Shown here piece by piece: positions 8,275 to 18,281 of a stretch of 63,589 nucleotides of DNA. This stretch comes from Ancylomarina longa (lineage in GTDB: Bacteria; Bacteroidota; Bacteroidia; Bacteroidales; Marinifilaceae). The stretch lies in the NCBI RefSeq assembly GCF_003996985.1, contig NZ_RJJX01000023.1, positions 1 through 63,589 on the forward strand, written 5' to 3'. Numbering within the stretch: the stretch's first letter is position 1; every line of letters starts with the position of its first letter. The translations under genes and the position numbers were made by a program. The notes below the pieces were generated by a model. It had not been told where the DNA came from, made no database searches, and saw nothing but the letters and a program-made list of their open reading frames with translations.

Positions 8275-9726
8275 TTATCCTACAGATCCTTCTAAACTGA
8301 TTTGAAGCAGTTTTTGTGCTTCAACAGCAAATTCCATAGGCATTTTATTAATCACTTCCTTGGCATAGCCATTAACGATCAGACCAATTGCATCTTCGGT
8401 AGAAATACCACGTTGGTTGCAATAGAAGATTTGATCTTCCCCAATTTTCGAAGTTGTTGCCTCGTGCTCTACTCTGGCAGTTTTATTTCCAATTTCGAGA
8501 TATGGGAAGGTATGTGCGCCACATTTATCACCTAATAGTAAGGAATCACATTGAGAAAAGTTACGAGCTCCTTCACAGTTCTTGGTTACTTTCACCAATC
8601 CACGATAGGAATTATCACTTTTTCCTGCCGATATTCCTTTCGAGATAATGGTACTCTTTGTATTGTTACCAATATGAATCATTTTGGTTCCGGTATCGGC
8701 TTGTTGATAGTTATTCGTAACCGCTACAGAATAAAACTCACTAGAGGAGCCATCTCCTTTTAATATGGTAGAGGGATATTTCCAGGTAATTGCAGATCCG
8801 GTTTCCACCTGAGCCCACATTAACTTAGCATTTTCACCTTCACAGATACCTCGTTTGGTAACAAAATTAAAGATACCTCCCTTTCCTTCCTTATTCCCAG
8901 GATACCAGTTCTGCACTGTTGAGTATTTTACTTCGGCATTACCTTTTACTACAATCTCCACAATTGCCGCATGCAGTTGGTTCTCATCTCTCATAGGGGC
9001 GGTACATCCTTCCAGGTAACTTACGAAAGATTCCTCTTCTGCAATTATCAGAGTTCTCTCGAACTGACCGGTATTTGCTGCATTAATCCGGAAATAGGTA
9101 GATAATTCCATTGGACAACGAACTCCTTTAGGAATATAAACAAAAGAACCATCAGAAAATACAGCCGAATTTAAGGCCGCAAAATAGTTGTCGTGCATAG
9201 GTACAACCGATGCCAAGTATTCCTGAATCAAATCAGGATGTTCCTGCACTGCTTCGCTAAAAGAGCAGAATATGATTCCCCTTTCGGCCAATACTTCTTT
9301 AAAAGTAGTTTTCACGGATGATGAGTCCATCACCGCATCCACAGCAACACCTGCCAAATGTTTTTGCTCATCTAAAGGAATGCCCAATTTGTTGAAAGTC
9401 TCCAACAACTCCGGATCCACATCATCCAAACTCTCTAATTTAGCCTCTTGTTTCGGAGCGGCATAGTAAATAATATCCTGATAGTCGATTTCCGGCATTT
9501 TCAAATGAGCCCATTTGGGCATCGTCATCGTTTGCCAATGTCGATACGCCTTCAATCTGAATTCGAGCATGAATTCTGGTTCCTTCTTTTTAGACGAGAT
9601 CAAACGAATCACATCTTCATTCAGGCCTTTGCCAATAATATCCGTTTCAATATCGGTTACAAAGCCATATTTATAATCGCTTTTTGTAACCTCATCCAAT
9701 ATTTTATCTTGTTCTTTTTTAGCCAT
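8275..9726 (-). CDS. sufB: Fe-S cluster assembly scaffold protein SufB
   Basis: SufB is the core scaffold subunit that receives sulfur from SufE and holds the nascent cluster. The 483-residue length and the beta-helix core with [32 protein letters not shown]-type and [19 protein letters not shown] segments are typical. A conserved C-terminal Cys lies in [11 protein letters not shown]. It is the first gene of the operon; the probable promoter lies about 190 bp upstream. Confidence 0.96.
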   Translation of the reverse strand: MAKKEQDKILDEVTKSDYKYGFVTDIETDIIGKGLNEDVIRLISSKKKEPEFMLEFRLKAYRHWQTMTMPKWAHLKMPEIDYQDIIYYAAPKQEAKLESLDDVDPELLETFNKLGIPLDEQKHLAGVAVDAVMDSSSVKTTFKEVLAERGIIFCSFSEAVQEHPDLIQEYLASVVPMHDNYFAALNSAVFSDGSFVYIPKGVRCPMELSTYFRINAANTGQFERTLIIAEEESFVSYLEGCTAPMRDENQLHAAIVEIVVKGNAEVKYSTVQNWYPGNKEGKGGIFNFVTKRGICEGENAKLMWAQVETGSAITWKYPSTILKGDGSSSEFYSVAVTNNYQQADTGTKMIHIGNNTKSTIISKGISAGKSDNSYRGLVKVTKNCEGARNFSQCDSLLLGDKCGAHTFPYLEIGNKTARVEHEATTSKIGEDQIFYCNQRGISTEDAIGLIVNGYAKEVINKMPMEFAVEAQKLLQISLEGSVG

Positions 9727-10403
9727 AACACAAAATTTTTGATACTGACTGATTTCTATACCCCTAATTGACTTTTGGTCTGTTTTATCATTCTTATTCC
9801 ATTCTGTTTACGATTAATTTCCATCCCTTCAATTTTGGACGAAAAGAAAAAAATGCGAAGCAGAAAAAAGGAATTGAGAATCACAGTTCAACAGCCCTTT
9901 TGAAATCAAGTGCAAATATATAGAAAGTATTTAAATATCTTAAGGATATACCCTGAATAAAATACTTTCAAGTCCTTAATAGAAGAAACGTAATGTAACA
10001 CGAAAGGATACGTTTCCCATAGAAAGTTTTGATGAAGCCATGGAGCCGATTTTGAGTCGTCCCTATTTATTCTCAAACGCCTTTACAAAATCCAATAATA
10101 AATCATCTTTTCTACCCTAAATTTTCGCTTTTACACTTTCGTGAATTACGATTTGTAGTACCTTTTGTAAATCGATTCTTTATCCCTTGATTTAAAACAA
10201 AAAAGACACCTTATTATTGAATTCCACCTCATCCCTATTAGTATTCTATTTTTCACACATAATTCGAATATCCTACCTAAGGAAAAACAAACATTTTTTA
10301 AAATTTAACACAATTTTAGGGTTACCTTTTTAATATTTTCAGAATTAAGGGATGAAGACAATTAACAATTGTCAAATAAGTAACAACCAAATTATTTAAG
10401 AAT
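9727..10403. other. 677-bp gap between sufB and the HTH gene
   Basis: The gap separates the divergent sufB (minus) and HTH (plus) genes and must hold both promoters. Besides the -7 box at 9913-9920 I see AT-rich sequence without a structured RNA, a repeat or an ORF that I can support. No operator for an iron or redox regulator could be recognised by eye. Confidence 0.4.
9913..9920 (-). promoter_or_regulatory. probable suf operon promoter -7 box
   Basis: The minus strand reads TATATTTG, a match to TAnnTTTG. It would give a 5' leader of roughly 180 bases before sufB. No clear TTTG is seen at the -33 position. Confidence 0.4.
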
Positions 10404-10619
10404 ATGAATTTTTCACTCCTCCTACAAAAGTCGGAACATATTAAAGAACTTGCAGCAAAAGAGAATACGGGTACACCCAAAGAATTAGCAATAAAACTAG
10501 ACATATCAGAGCGTAGCTTATCCCGTATCATCAAGGCATTAAAAGACAATGGCTATCCGATTGAATACTCCATTTCAAAACAATCCTACGTACTTAAACA
10601 GGTAGCAATTGAAATTTAG
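10404..10619 (+). CDS. small helix-turn-helix protein
   Basis: The 71-residue product consists almost wholly of one winged-helix/HTH_11-like unit. A helix LLLQKSEHIKELA is followed by TGTPKELAIKLDISERSLSRIIKAL, which reads as helix-turn-recognition helix, and then a beta-like tail. It is short for a regulator, has no ligand domain, and probably binds DNA directly. Stand-alone HTH proteins of this size are common in Bacteroidota. Its target is unknown; it diverges from sufB and lies 500 bp before the GLPGLI cluster. Confidence 0.72.
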   Translation: MNFSLLLQKSEHIKELAAKENTGTPKELAIKLDISERSLSRIIKALKDNGYPIEYSISKQSYVLKQVAIEI

Positions 10620-10805
10620 CTTAACCATTACAATTAAACTTATGTCTTTTGTCTCCAACATTATCCTGGTAATTAATATTTGACGTTCCTCTTTTATGAT
10701 TATTTAGAATCAATCATAAATATTCAGTATTCAGAACACTCAAAGCATCAATAATTACAGGACGAAGCAAACTTTCCAGCTCTCCAAATTAGACTTAATA
10801 AAAAT

Positions 10806-10836
10806 AAACCCATCGCCGAATTGTGGCGGTGGGTTT
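10806..10836 (+). terminator. intrinsic terminator after the HTH gene
   Basis: AAACCCATCGCC (10806-10817) pairs with GGCGGTGGGTTT (10825-10836) with one T-G wobble, followed by a short T run. It lies 187 bp after the HTH stop. Nothing else is supported in the 502-bp gap 10620-11121; its 3' part should contain the promoter of the GLPGLI operon, but I could not pick a clear box. Confidence 0.75.
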
Positions 10837-11121
10837 TCATAACTTAGTATTCGAGTTTATAAATAATGCGCATTCAAAACTCAAAGCCCAAGATCTCGTT
10901 CGAGGAGACAAGGGCAAAATTAAAGTTATTTTATTTATTAATCTTTAAATTTTGTAGAAATTGAAAATATCATTACCAACCGAAACTTTCCATTTAAGAT
11001 TAAACCTAGCTCCCATTACCCTGATAAATTCACTACAGAATTTACCGAATGAAGTTTTTTACTGGCACAGTAGTGCTGTCAGCAATTCCGAACCTATGTA
11101 TTAATAAATAATTATTCACTT

Positions 11122-11958
11122 ATGAGACACCTCCTTTTAGTTAGTCTAATTCTTCTTGCTATAATTTCAACACAAGCACAAAACAAAATCAAAGTAACAG
11201 ATAGTAATAATAGTGAATTTACAGTGCTGGATACTTCGATATACAAATGCACTTACAGTTATCAATACACTTTAGACTCCTTACGTAAGGAATCGGAACG
11301 AACAGCTTATATGTTCCTGCAGATTGGATCGAAAAACAGCTATTTCGAAAGCGAATTTAATTACTATATCGACTCCCTTCTCTATTTAAAATCAAAAGGG
11401 CTTGTTTCGGAAGAAAAGGTTTCGGCAGGTTTCACACAGTATTATTCTCCAGGTCCTAACTATCATATCCTCCAAAAACACAACACTCCTGAAATAAAAA
11501 CAATTGAATCTACAACCGAAGGAACTTGGGCAAGCGTAGAGAATGTTCAGCTTAACTGGAAACTAGGAAACGAAACAGATACGATTAATGGTTATTATTG
11601 CAAAAACGCGCACACAAGCTTTCACGGGCGTAATTATACTGCATGGTACACTCCTGAAATTCCTATGCCCTATGGTCCTTATAAATTCTTTGGGTTACCT
11701 GGTCTCATCATTAAAATTGGCGATCTTCAAAACACTCACGTTTTTGAACTGAAAAACATACAAAAACAAAAGTTTGACATGATTGTAAAAAATGAGAAAA
11801 CTATTAAAATGACTCCAAAGCAATTAAAAAAAGCACTTCGGAGTTACCAATTAAGAGTAATTGAATTAGCAAAAATGTGGTTTGCCAACGATCCCGACAA
11901 AGTAGAAAAAACAACCAAGCGAATACTAAACGAGAATAATCCCATAGAACTCCAATAA
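11122..11958 (+). CDS. GLPGLI family protein
   Basis: The 278-residue exported protein has a signal peptide (MRHLLLVSLILLAIISTQA). It carries the family motif in YKFFGLPGLIIKIGD, GLPGLI at 191-196, preceded by AWYTPEIPMPYGP. GLPGLI proteins are Bacteroidota-specific, of unknown function, and typically encoded beside a TonB-receptor-like outer-membrane protein, exactly as here. The next gene begins 1 bp after this stop codon, so the two are translationally close and probably act together at the outer membrane. Confidence 0.92.
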   Translation: MRHLLLVSLILLAIISTQAQNKIKVTDSNNSEFTVLDTSIYKCTYSYQYTLDSLRKESERTAYMFLQIGSKNSYFESEFNYYIDSLLYLKSKGLVSEEKVSAGFTQYYSPGPNYHILQKHNTPEIKTIESTTEGTWASVENVQLNWKLGNETDTINGYYCKNAHTSFHGRNYTAWYTPEIPMPYGPYKFFGLPGLIIKIGDLQNTHVFELKNIQKQKFDMIVKNEKTIKMTPKQLKKALRSYQLRVIELAKMWFANDPDKVEKTTKRILNENNPIELQ

Positions 11959-11959
11959 A

Positions 11960-14578
11960 TTGAATAAAATAGCAATCCTCATCCTCTTATTACAACCCTT
12001 CTGTGTGCTCGGACAGAGCACTATAAAAGGCAAATTATTTCACAACAAAAAAGAAGTAAGCGGAATATGTGTATTAGCACATCCGGCAGGAAACAAGAAC
12101 GCACTTCTGGCGTTTGCAATTTCCCAGCTTGATGGAAGTTTTCAGCTTCAGCTGAAAACTTCTCTCGACTCACTTTGCATTACTACCAGTTCGGTAAACT
12201 ATGCCGACACAAGCTTATTTATATGCAATAAAAATCAGACTATTAATTTGGATTTAAAGTCTGAAATCCACGATTTGAAAGAAGTATTGGTAAAAGCAGA
12301 TCCTATATTTCGTAAGAAGGATACTATCGTTTATAATGTGGGAAGCTTTGCGAAAGCAAACGATCGATCGATAGGAGATGTAATTAATAAGCTACCGGGA
12401 TTTGAAGTAGAGCGTAATGGCTCAATCAGCTATCAGGGAAAAAAAATCGAGAAATATTATATCGAAGGGCTCGATTTGCTAGAGGGACGATACGGAATTG
12501 CGAATAGAAATTTATCTCACAAAGCTGTTCGCACGGTGGAGGTTTTAGAAAATCATCAGCCGATAAAACTGCTCGACACGCTGGTTTTTTCGGACAAAAC
12601 ATCAATAAATATCCGACTGAAGAAGAAGCTTAGTGTGGCAGGGAAGGCGAAACTAGGCATTGGTGCAAAACCTCTTTTATGGGATGCCAACCTCACACCC
12701 ATGTTTTTCAATAAAAAACAGCAAGCCATTGTCTCCTATCAAAGCAATAATATTGGCGACGATATCGCGGAACAGCTCCTTCCGCATTATTTCAGTGAAA
12801 TGAAAAATGAGCCCAAAGAAGAGCTTCTTGGCATAATAGCCTTATCTCCTCCCGCCATCGCTAAAAATCGCTATCTGGATAACAACATTCACCTGCTCAC
12901 CTACAATCACATCCTAAAACTAAATCAAGATGCAAGCCTTAAAATAAACACCTCGTATGTGAACGATTATCAACAACAGCAGGGAGCAATTCAAAATAAC
13001 TATTACTTACCTGCGGATACAATATCTACCTACGAAGTCACCAAAAACAATCTATCGCTGAACAGATTTAATAGCGATTTGATTTATACCAATAACTCTA
13101 AGCAGCGATATATAAAGGACAAACTAAGTTGGAGCAAGCATTGGGACAAGAGTAGAGGTAACGTACAAAATGAAAATTCTGCTATTCAGCAATTCGCCAA
13201 AACACCATTTAACGCGCTCAACAATCATCTGAAATGGATTCTTCCCATAAACAGAAATCTTGTCACGATTAAATCGGATGTGAGCTATAATAAAACGCCA
13301 CAAAGTTTAGATATTAAACCAGGTGTTTTTCAGGAGACTCTTAATGGATCAGAAAATTACGATGATGTGCAACAACATATCACACTACAGAATTTCACCA
13401 GCAAGAATTCGTTAAGTTTTACCCTGAATAAAAAAAGCTGGAGTTTCGATAATGAAATCGGCATTGAATATCAAAACAAACAGCTCCTCTCCTTTATGGA
13501 GATAAACAATAAGAAAAAAGAGGAGAACCAGTTTCGAAATAATTTGCGATGGAAGTATTTTTCCTCCTATTTCACCGAAAATTTCCGCTACGAAACCCCG
13601 AACCTCAATATCAGTTTAGAGATCCCGATAAGGCAGGTCAACTACAAAATAAATGACCATGCTTTACAAAAAACAGAAGCATTGAGCAAAATCATCCTCA
13701 ATCCCGGATTTTATCTGAACTACAAAATAAGCGGATATTTCACTTCCGATGTATCTGCAAGTTATATCAACACTTTTGGTAGCAGTACAGATATACACTA
13801 TGGATATTTGATGAGCAATTACCGCAGCTTATCCATTCGCGATATCCCGATTGAAGAGCGTGAAAATTGCAGCTACAGCACTCAAATTAAATATACCAAC
13901 CCGATATCCTGTTGGTTTGCATCTATTCACTTCAACCAAACTTACACCACGCAAAATATTTTATTAGATCAAAGCATAACACCCGATGGCAGCAGTAAAA
14001 TCAGTGCCTCGTTACAAGATAACAACAGTCAGCGCAGCCTATTGTTTTTTAAGGGAAGCAAATTATTTTCCGAATTTGGCACCACCATTTTTTTTAATGC
14101 CAGATACCAATACACCCAAAGCAGCTTGCTAAGTAATGCGGTATTAACCAAAGTGAAGAATGATTTCTATTTGCTGGAGCCAAGACTAAGCATCAGCAAA
14201 TTCACATGGATGAGTTTCGATTATAAATATCAATATTCGCAGAACCAACAACATATTTCGGGAAGCATAAGCAAATTCATCAACAACAATCATCTTTTTA
14301 ATCTCGACATATTTCCTGTATCGGGACATTCTATTGGTTTAGAGCTGGAATATTACAGCAGCAAATCAGATTACAGCAATAACAAAACAAATTTTGCCAA
14401 CATAAAATATACCTGGAAACCAAAGCACACAAAAATGATTTTTGAATTAAAATGTTACAATCTTTTCGATGATAAACGCATTACCTCCTATTACAGTAAT
14501 AGCATAGCATCTATCGAAAACAGTTATAGAATTCGACCACGACAAATAATGATCAGTCTGGATTTTCCATTACAATAA
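11960..14578 (+). CDS. TonB-dependent-receptor-like outer-membrane protein, GLPGLI partner
   Basis: The 872-residue protein starts with a TTG codon 1 bp after the GLPGLI stop; no ATG fits the signal peptide (MNKIAILILLLQPFCVLGQS), so TTG is the likely start. Residues about 20-110 form a carboxypeptidase-regulatory-like beta domain. A plug-like domain follows, with SIGDVINKLPGFEVERNGSI and YYIEGLDLLEGRYG. The remainder is a beta-barrel rich in alternating aromatic strands, ending in MISLDFPLQ. It lacks the N-terminal TonB-box/secretin layout of SusC. A transported substrate cannot be named. Confidence 0.85.
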   Translation: MNKIAILILLLQPFCVLGQSTIKGKLFHNKKEVSGICVLAHPAGNKNALLAFAISQLDGSFQLQLKTSLDSLCITTSSVNYADTSLFICNKNQTINLDLKSEIHDLKEVLVKADPIFRKKDTIVYNVGSFAKANDRSIGDVINKLPGFEVERNGSISYQGKKIEKYYIEGLDLLEGRYGIANRNLSHKAVRTVEVLENHQPIKLLDTLVFSDKTSINIRLKKKLSVAGKAKLGIGAKPLLWDANLTPMFFNKKQQAIVSYQSNNIGDDIAEQLLPHYFSEMKNEPKEELLGIIALSPPAIAKNRYLDNNIHLLTYNHILKLNQDASLKINTSYVNDYQQQQGAIQNNYYLPADTISTYEVTKNNLSLNRFNSDLIYTNNSKQRYIKDKLSWSKHWDKSRGNVQNENSAIQQFAKTPFNALNNHLKWILPINRNLVTIKSDVSYNKTPQSLDIKPGVFQETLNGSENYDDVQQHITLQNFTSKNSLSFTLNKKSWSFDNEIGIEYQNKQLLSFMEINNKKKEENQFRNNLRWKYFSSYFTENFRYETPNLNISLEIPIRQVNYKINDHALQKTEALSKIILNPGFYLNYKISGYFTSDVSASYINTFGSSTDIHYGYLMSNYRSLSIRDIPIEERENCSYSTQIKYTNPISCWFASIHFNQTYTTQNILLDQSITPDGSSKISASLQDNNSQRSLLFFKGSKLFSEFGTTIFFNARYQYTQSSLLSNAVLTKVKNDFYLLEPRLSISKFTWMSFDYKYQYSQNQQHISGSISKFINNNHLFNLDIFPVSGHSIGLELEYYSSKSDYSNNKTNFANIKYTWKPKHTKMIFELKCYNLFDDKRITSYYSNSIASIENSYRIRPRQIMISLDFPLQ

Positions 14579-14605
14579 ACACAGCTAAAATTAAACTACT
14601 AAATC

Positions 14606-15247
14606 ATGAATATTAAAAAATTGTACTTAATGCTACTTCTTAGTACAATAGGTATTTCAACAAGTATTGCACAAAGCGAAAACAAGATCCAAACCAATTT
14701 ACGAGTAGGTGCAGGTGTAATGCTTAATGCAGGAATCGACGGAGTAGGATTTAATATGGAGTTACCCTTCGGGATAGGCAAATTTATAGAAATTTCACCT
14801 GCGGTTGCTTATTCCAAAATGCATCCTAATTACGAAACCGATTTTGGATACAGGTATTACCCTGATTTTTCAGCCTCTATTTCCTATGGTGGAAAATCAA
14901 ACGAATTAGGAAATTCCAATTTTCTGAAATCGGCAAATAGTCAGCTAGGAATAGATCTGAATCTACGATTTAAACCCTTGGCTCTTCTGCATAAACAAGG
15001 CAAAATCGATATTGCTGTCGGTTTTGGCTATGGCTATAAAAGCGGAATCGACATCAAGGAAACCTCAGAGGACAATGGAAATTATTGGATTACACATAGC
15101 ACGTGGAATTCTATGGAATGGAATCCTTTTCTGCTTGACGTTAACTACAAACTTAGCAACAGGCACAAGCTGGGTTTACATTTTAACACTTATGGCGGAA
15201 ACGAAGTGATTTCTGAACTCGGTATTCATTTCATCACCAAATTATAA
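14606..15247 (+). CDS. small outer-membrane beta-barrel protein
   Basis: The 213-residue protein begins with a signal peptide ending ISTSIAQS. It continues with Gly- and aromatic-rich alternating segments (NLRVGAGVMLNAGIDGVGF, AVGFGYGYKSGID, ELGIHFITKL) consistent with an 8-strand barrel. It starts 27 bp after the TonB-receptor-like gene, so it is probably the third gene of that operon. No named family is recognised with certainty. Confidence 0.65.
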   Translation: MNIKKLYLMLLLSTIGISTSIAQSENKIQTNLRVGAGVMLNAGIDGVGFNMELPFGIGKFIEISPAVAYSKMHPNYETDFGYRYYPDFSASISYGGKSNELGNSNFLKSANSQLGIDLNLRFKPLALLHKQGKIDIAVGFGYGYKSGIDIKETSEDNGNYWITHSTWNSMEWNPFLLDVNYKLSNRHKLGLHFNTYGGNEVISELGIHFITKL

Positions 15248-15330
15248 AGAGAATATTTTTACCCAAAAGTGAAATACAAAACCAACTAATATAGATTTCT
15301 ATTTTTTATTAACATTTTAAACTAATCAAA

Positions 15331-15807
15331 ATGAAAAACAACGATTTAATTCAAGTAGTTTTCGAACCAGAAGAACTAAGCGAAAACAATGCACATCTGG
15401 ATGCAATGCTATCATTAGCGAATAAATATGCTCCGGGATTAACTGCCGAGCAGCGTTCTGAATTTGGCTCTATTAACGAAACCAACAAGCTTTTGGTAAA
15501 TAAAGGAAAGCTAATTATGCAGGAAAACCCGAAATACCTTCCTGCTTTTATTGATATGGACGAGTTTGAACGAGATTTTGTAGCCAGAGAAGAAATCGAG
15601 AAAATGCTACGGAAATTAGATTTGATTCAACGAAAACTAAGCGACACCAAAATTTTATTGGATAACGACAACTATCAGGATGTTATGGCTTTTTATCGTT
15701 CTGTTCGCTACTTTGCCAACGAAGACAATCAGGAAGCCATGCCACTGTACAATGAATTAAAAAAATTCTTCCCCCATCATAAGAACGGTGCAAAAGAAGA
15801 AAACTAA
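15331..15807 (+). CDS. conserved hypothetical protein
   Basis: The 158-residue, strongly charged and mostly helical protein has no signal peptide or membrane segment, so it is predicted cytosolic. I do not recognise the family. Visible features are an N-terminal EPEELSENNAHLDAML stretch and a long helical middle (EEIEKMLRKLDLIQRKLSDTKILL). It is followed 10 bp later by a strong terminator, which closes the transcription unit begun by the GLPGLI gene or a separate unit starting in the 83-bp gap before it. Confidence 0.7.
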   Translation: MKNNDLIQVVFEPEELSENNAHLDAMLSLANKYAPGLTAEQRSEFGSINETNKLLVNKGKLIMQENPKYLPAFIDMDEFERDFVAREEIEKMLRKLDLIQRKLSDTKILLDNDNYQDVMAFYRSVRYFANEDNQEAMPLYNELKKFFPHHKNGAKEEN

Positions 15808-15817
15808 AACCCTAAAC

Positions 15818-15849
15818 AAAGCGGAACCCACACCCATCGGTTCCGCTTT
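15818..15849 (+). terminator. intrinsic terminator
   Basis: AAAGCGGAACC (15818-15828) pairs perfectly with GGTTCCGCTTT (15839-15849), followed by TTT. It ends the GLPGLI-side transcription. Confidence 0.88.
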
Positions 15850-15950
15850 TATCGCCCACCCTATTTTCAAGAACAACAACTCCCCCCTACAAACACAATA
15901 TTCACACATCTTTTAATTTCGATCGAGTATTTAAGCACCAAAATCGAGTA

Positions 15951-16112
15951 TCGAAGAACGATGCTGATTAAAAAAACCACGACACAGCGTGTATCGAGGC
16001 ACGATATGTCATGCTTCGAACCACCCTGTATCGTGTATCGAACCACGATTCCACTTAAAACTTTTAAAAAAAATGTGTATCGAACCACAGTACAACGTAC
16101 ATCGAACCACCT
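15951..16112. repeat. degenerate 21/22-bp tandem repeat array (about 8 units)
   Basis: Unit starts (TCGAACCACGA or a variant) fall at 15951, 15973, 15994, 16016, 16038, about 16059 (decayed), 16080 and 16102, a steady 21-22 bp period. Extra TCGAG motifs lie at 15923 and 15944 in a shifted register. Read on the minus strand, units look like GTGGTTCGATACACGAT and resemble GCGGTACTGTATCGCAA in the array at 2281-2490, so the two are probably one family in opposite orientation. The array lies in the 494-bp gap between a terminator and the thiL promoter. Confidence 0.65.
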
Positions 16113-16268
16113 TATTGGTCAAAAGTTTTAACAAAAAGCTTAAAATATTATAGTTAAACCTAAAATCACCAAAATCGTTCAGGTTTAGGCAACACAACCG
16201 ATATAAATCGCCAGTTTAATGTCTAGAACTGACTGGTTTTAAAAACCTTTCAGGTCTAATAAATTTTC

Positions 16269-16276
16269 TACCTTTG
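16269..16276 (+). promoter_or_regulatory. thiL promoter -7 box
   Basis: TACCTTTG matches TAnnTTTG and lies 25 bp before the thiL start codon. A TTTC at 16248-16251 could serve as a weak -33 element with a 17-bp spacer. Confidence 0.55.
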
Positions 16277-16301
16277 CAGCCATAAACATAGAGCTAATAT
16301 T

Positions 16302-17345
16302 ATGCAGGATAACAAGGCAAAAGGAACCGATATTGCTACTTTAGGAGAATTCGGATTGATAAAACACCTTACAAAAAATATCAAATTAAAACATAGCAGC
16401 AGCAATCTGGGCGTTGGCGACGATGCTGCAGTAATCGATTATCAGAATAAAAAAACAGTAGTAACTACTGATTTGTTGCTGGAAGGCATTCATTTCGATT
16501 TAATGTACACTCCGCTAAAACACTTGGGATACAAAGCCATCGCAGTAAATGTTTCGGATGTTTATGCCATGAATGCTTGTCCAAAGCAGGTTACGGTTTC
16601 CATTGCCATCTCGAAACGTTTTACCCTCGAAGCTGTGGAGGAAATTTATGCAGGAATACAACTTGCCTGCGAAAATTATGAAGTGGATTTGGTTGGTGGC
16701 GACACCACATCTTCCTTAACGGGATTATGCATTTCGGTTACTGCCATTGGCGAAGCAGATGAAAAAGAATTGACCTATCGCAGCGGTGCTAAGGTAAACG
16801 ACCTGATCTGCGTAAGCGGTAATCTGGGAGCGGCTTATGCCGGATTACAATTATTGGAGCGTGAAAAAAGAATTTACGACAACAATCCAAATATGCAGCC
16901 CGATTTAACGGGACACGATTATATCTTGGAACGCCAATTAAAACCCAAAGCCCGTAAAGATATTTACGAACGTCTGAAAGAAGCCAATATTGTTCCTACA
17001 TCTATGATTGATGTCTCGGATGGTTTATCTTCAGATTTAATGCACATATGCGATAAATCAGTAGTTGGTTGCCAGATTTATGAGGAGAAAATTCCGGTAG
17101 ACTTCGAAACTCATAAAATGGCCGAAGAATTAAATATGAACTACAGTACTTTCTCCCTCAACGGTGGCGAAGACTATGAATTGCTATTCACCGTACCATT
17201 GGACAAATTTGATGCAGTAGAAAAAATAGAGGATGTGAAAGTAATCGGCCATATCACCGAGGCATCGAAAGGAAATTATTTGGTTACCCGCGATAATGTG
17301 GAAATTGAACTGCAAGCTCAGGGTTGGAATCCGATTAAGGAGTAA
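16302..17345 (+). CDS. thiL: thiamine-monophosphate kinase ThiL
   Basis: ThiL phosphorylates thiamine monophosphate to thiamine pyrophosphate with ATP. The 347-residue protein has the family's N-terminal GEFGLIKHL, the metal/ATP motif GVGDDAAVI, TTDLLLEGIHFD, NVSDVYAMNA, LVGGDTTSS, and the C-terminal SLNGGEDYELLFTV. All characteristic acidic residues are in place. It stands alone on the plus strand between its own promoter and a terminator shared with lpxA. No other thi genes are nearby. Confidence 0.96.
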   Translation: MQDNKAKGTDIATLGEFGLIKHLTKNIKLKHSSSNLGVGDDAAVIDYQNKKTVVTTDLLLEGIHFDLMYTPLKHLGYKAIAVNVSDVYAMNACPKQVTVSIAISKRFTLEAVEEIYAGIQLACENYEVDLVGGDTTSSLTGLCISVTAIGEADEKELTYRSGAKVNDLICVSGNLGAAYAGLQLLEREKRIYDNNPNMQPDLTGHDYILERQLKPKARKDIYERLKEANIVPTSMIDVSDGLSSDLMHICDKSVVGCQIYEEKIPVDFETHKMAEELNMNYSTFSLNGGEDYELLFTVPLDKFDAVEKIEDVKVIGHITEASKGNYLVTRDNVEIELQAQGWNPIKE

Positions 17346-17372
17346 TCCATACCAAATACAGATTGATACAAA

Positions 17373-17406
17373 AAAAGTGAGATCCTCCTTCGAAGATCTC
17401 ACTTTT
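17373..17406. terminator. bidirectional terminator between thiL and lpxA
   Basis: AAAAGTGAGATC (17373-17384) pairs with GATCTCACTTTT (17395-17406), a perfect 12-bp stem with an A run on one side and a T run on the other. It serves the convergent thiL and lpxA genes. Confidence 0.9.
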
Positions 17407-17428
17407 ATTATATTTCTTAATTGCTTAA

Positions 17429-18211
17429 TTATTCAGGGAAATATCCTCTCATAATACCACGTTTCGAATTCTTCACAAAAAGAATAATATCATCACGCTC
17501 CGGAGAAGCAGGCATTTCTGCCTCAATAGCTTCCAAGGCATTAAAGTTATTCATGCCTTTTTGATACAAGTAACGATACACATCCTGTATTTCGCGAATT
17601 TTTTCGTTGCTGTATTCTCTACGACGCAAACCAATAGAGTTTACTCCAATATAGGAAACAGGCTCGCGACCAGCTTTTACGTATGGAGGAATATCCTTGC
17701 GAACCAATGATCCACCTGATACCATCACGTGAGAACCAATGTGTACAAACTGATGAATTGCAACCAAACCACTCAAAATCGCATAATCATCGATGATTAC
17801 CTCGCCAGCTATCTGAGTAGCATTACCAATGATACAATTATCACCAACAACACAGTCGTGGGCAACATGCACATAAGCCATCAGCAAACAATTGCTACCA
17901 ACAATAGTTTTACCTTTAGATGCAGTACCACGATTAATGGTAACACATTCGCGAATGGTAGTATTGTTACCAATTTCAACAGTTGTTTTTTCTCCTTTAA
18001 ATTTCATATCCTGAGGAACAGCACCAATTACAGCACCAGGAAAAACATTACAATTTTTACCGATTCTGGTACCTTCCATTATTGTGGCATTGGAACCAAT
18101 TCTGGTACCTTCCTCAATTACCACATCTTTATCAATCGTTACGAAAGGCTCGATAACCACATTATCTGCGATTTTTGCCTCGGGATGCACATATGCTAAC
18201 GGTTGCTTCAT
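17429..18211 (-). CDS. lpxA: UDP-N-acetylglucosamine acyltransferase LpxA
   Basis: LpxA makes the first step of lipid A synthesis, transferring a hydroxyacyl chain from ACP to UDP-GlcNAc O3. The 260-residue protein is built of left-handed beta-helix hexapeptide repeats (IGSNATIMEGTRIGKNCNVF and so on). It has the catalytic His in YVHVAHDCVVGDN and a helical C-terminal domain beginning near GLRRREYSNEKI. It is the last gene of lpxD-lpxC/fabZ-lpxA, 70 bp after the fusion gene. Confidence 0.95.
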   Translation of the reverse strand: MKQPLAYVHPEAKIADNVVIEPFVTIDKDVVIEEGTRIGSNATIMEGTRIGKNCNVFPGAVIGAVPQDMKFKGEKTTVEIGNNTTIRECVTINRGTASKGKTIVGSNCLLMAYVHVAHDCVVGDNCIIGNATQIAGEVIIDDYAILSGLVAIHQFVHIGSHVMVSGGSLVRKDIPPYVKAGREPVSYIGVNSIGLRRREYSNEKIREIQDVYRYLYQKGMNNFNALEAIEAEMPASPERDDIILFVKNSKRGIMRGYFPE

Positions 18212-18281
18212 TTTCTATTTATTTTCGATACATGCAAACCATGTGTATAGGCATGTTTGCGTAGCAGTAGTTACAATTAAA

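Noticed and set aside
10322-10549. 75-residue minus-strand open frame over the HTH gene
   Set aside because: It overlaps the plus-strand HTH gene, which has a clear domain; the antisense product has none.
15867-16197. Two minus-strand open frames over the second repeat array
   Set aside because: They overlap each other and the thiL-side repeat, show no family features, and come from the repeat period.
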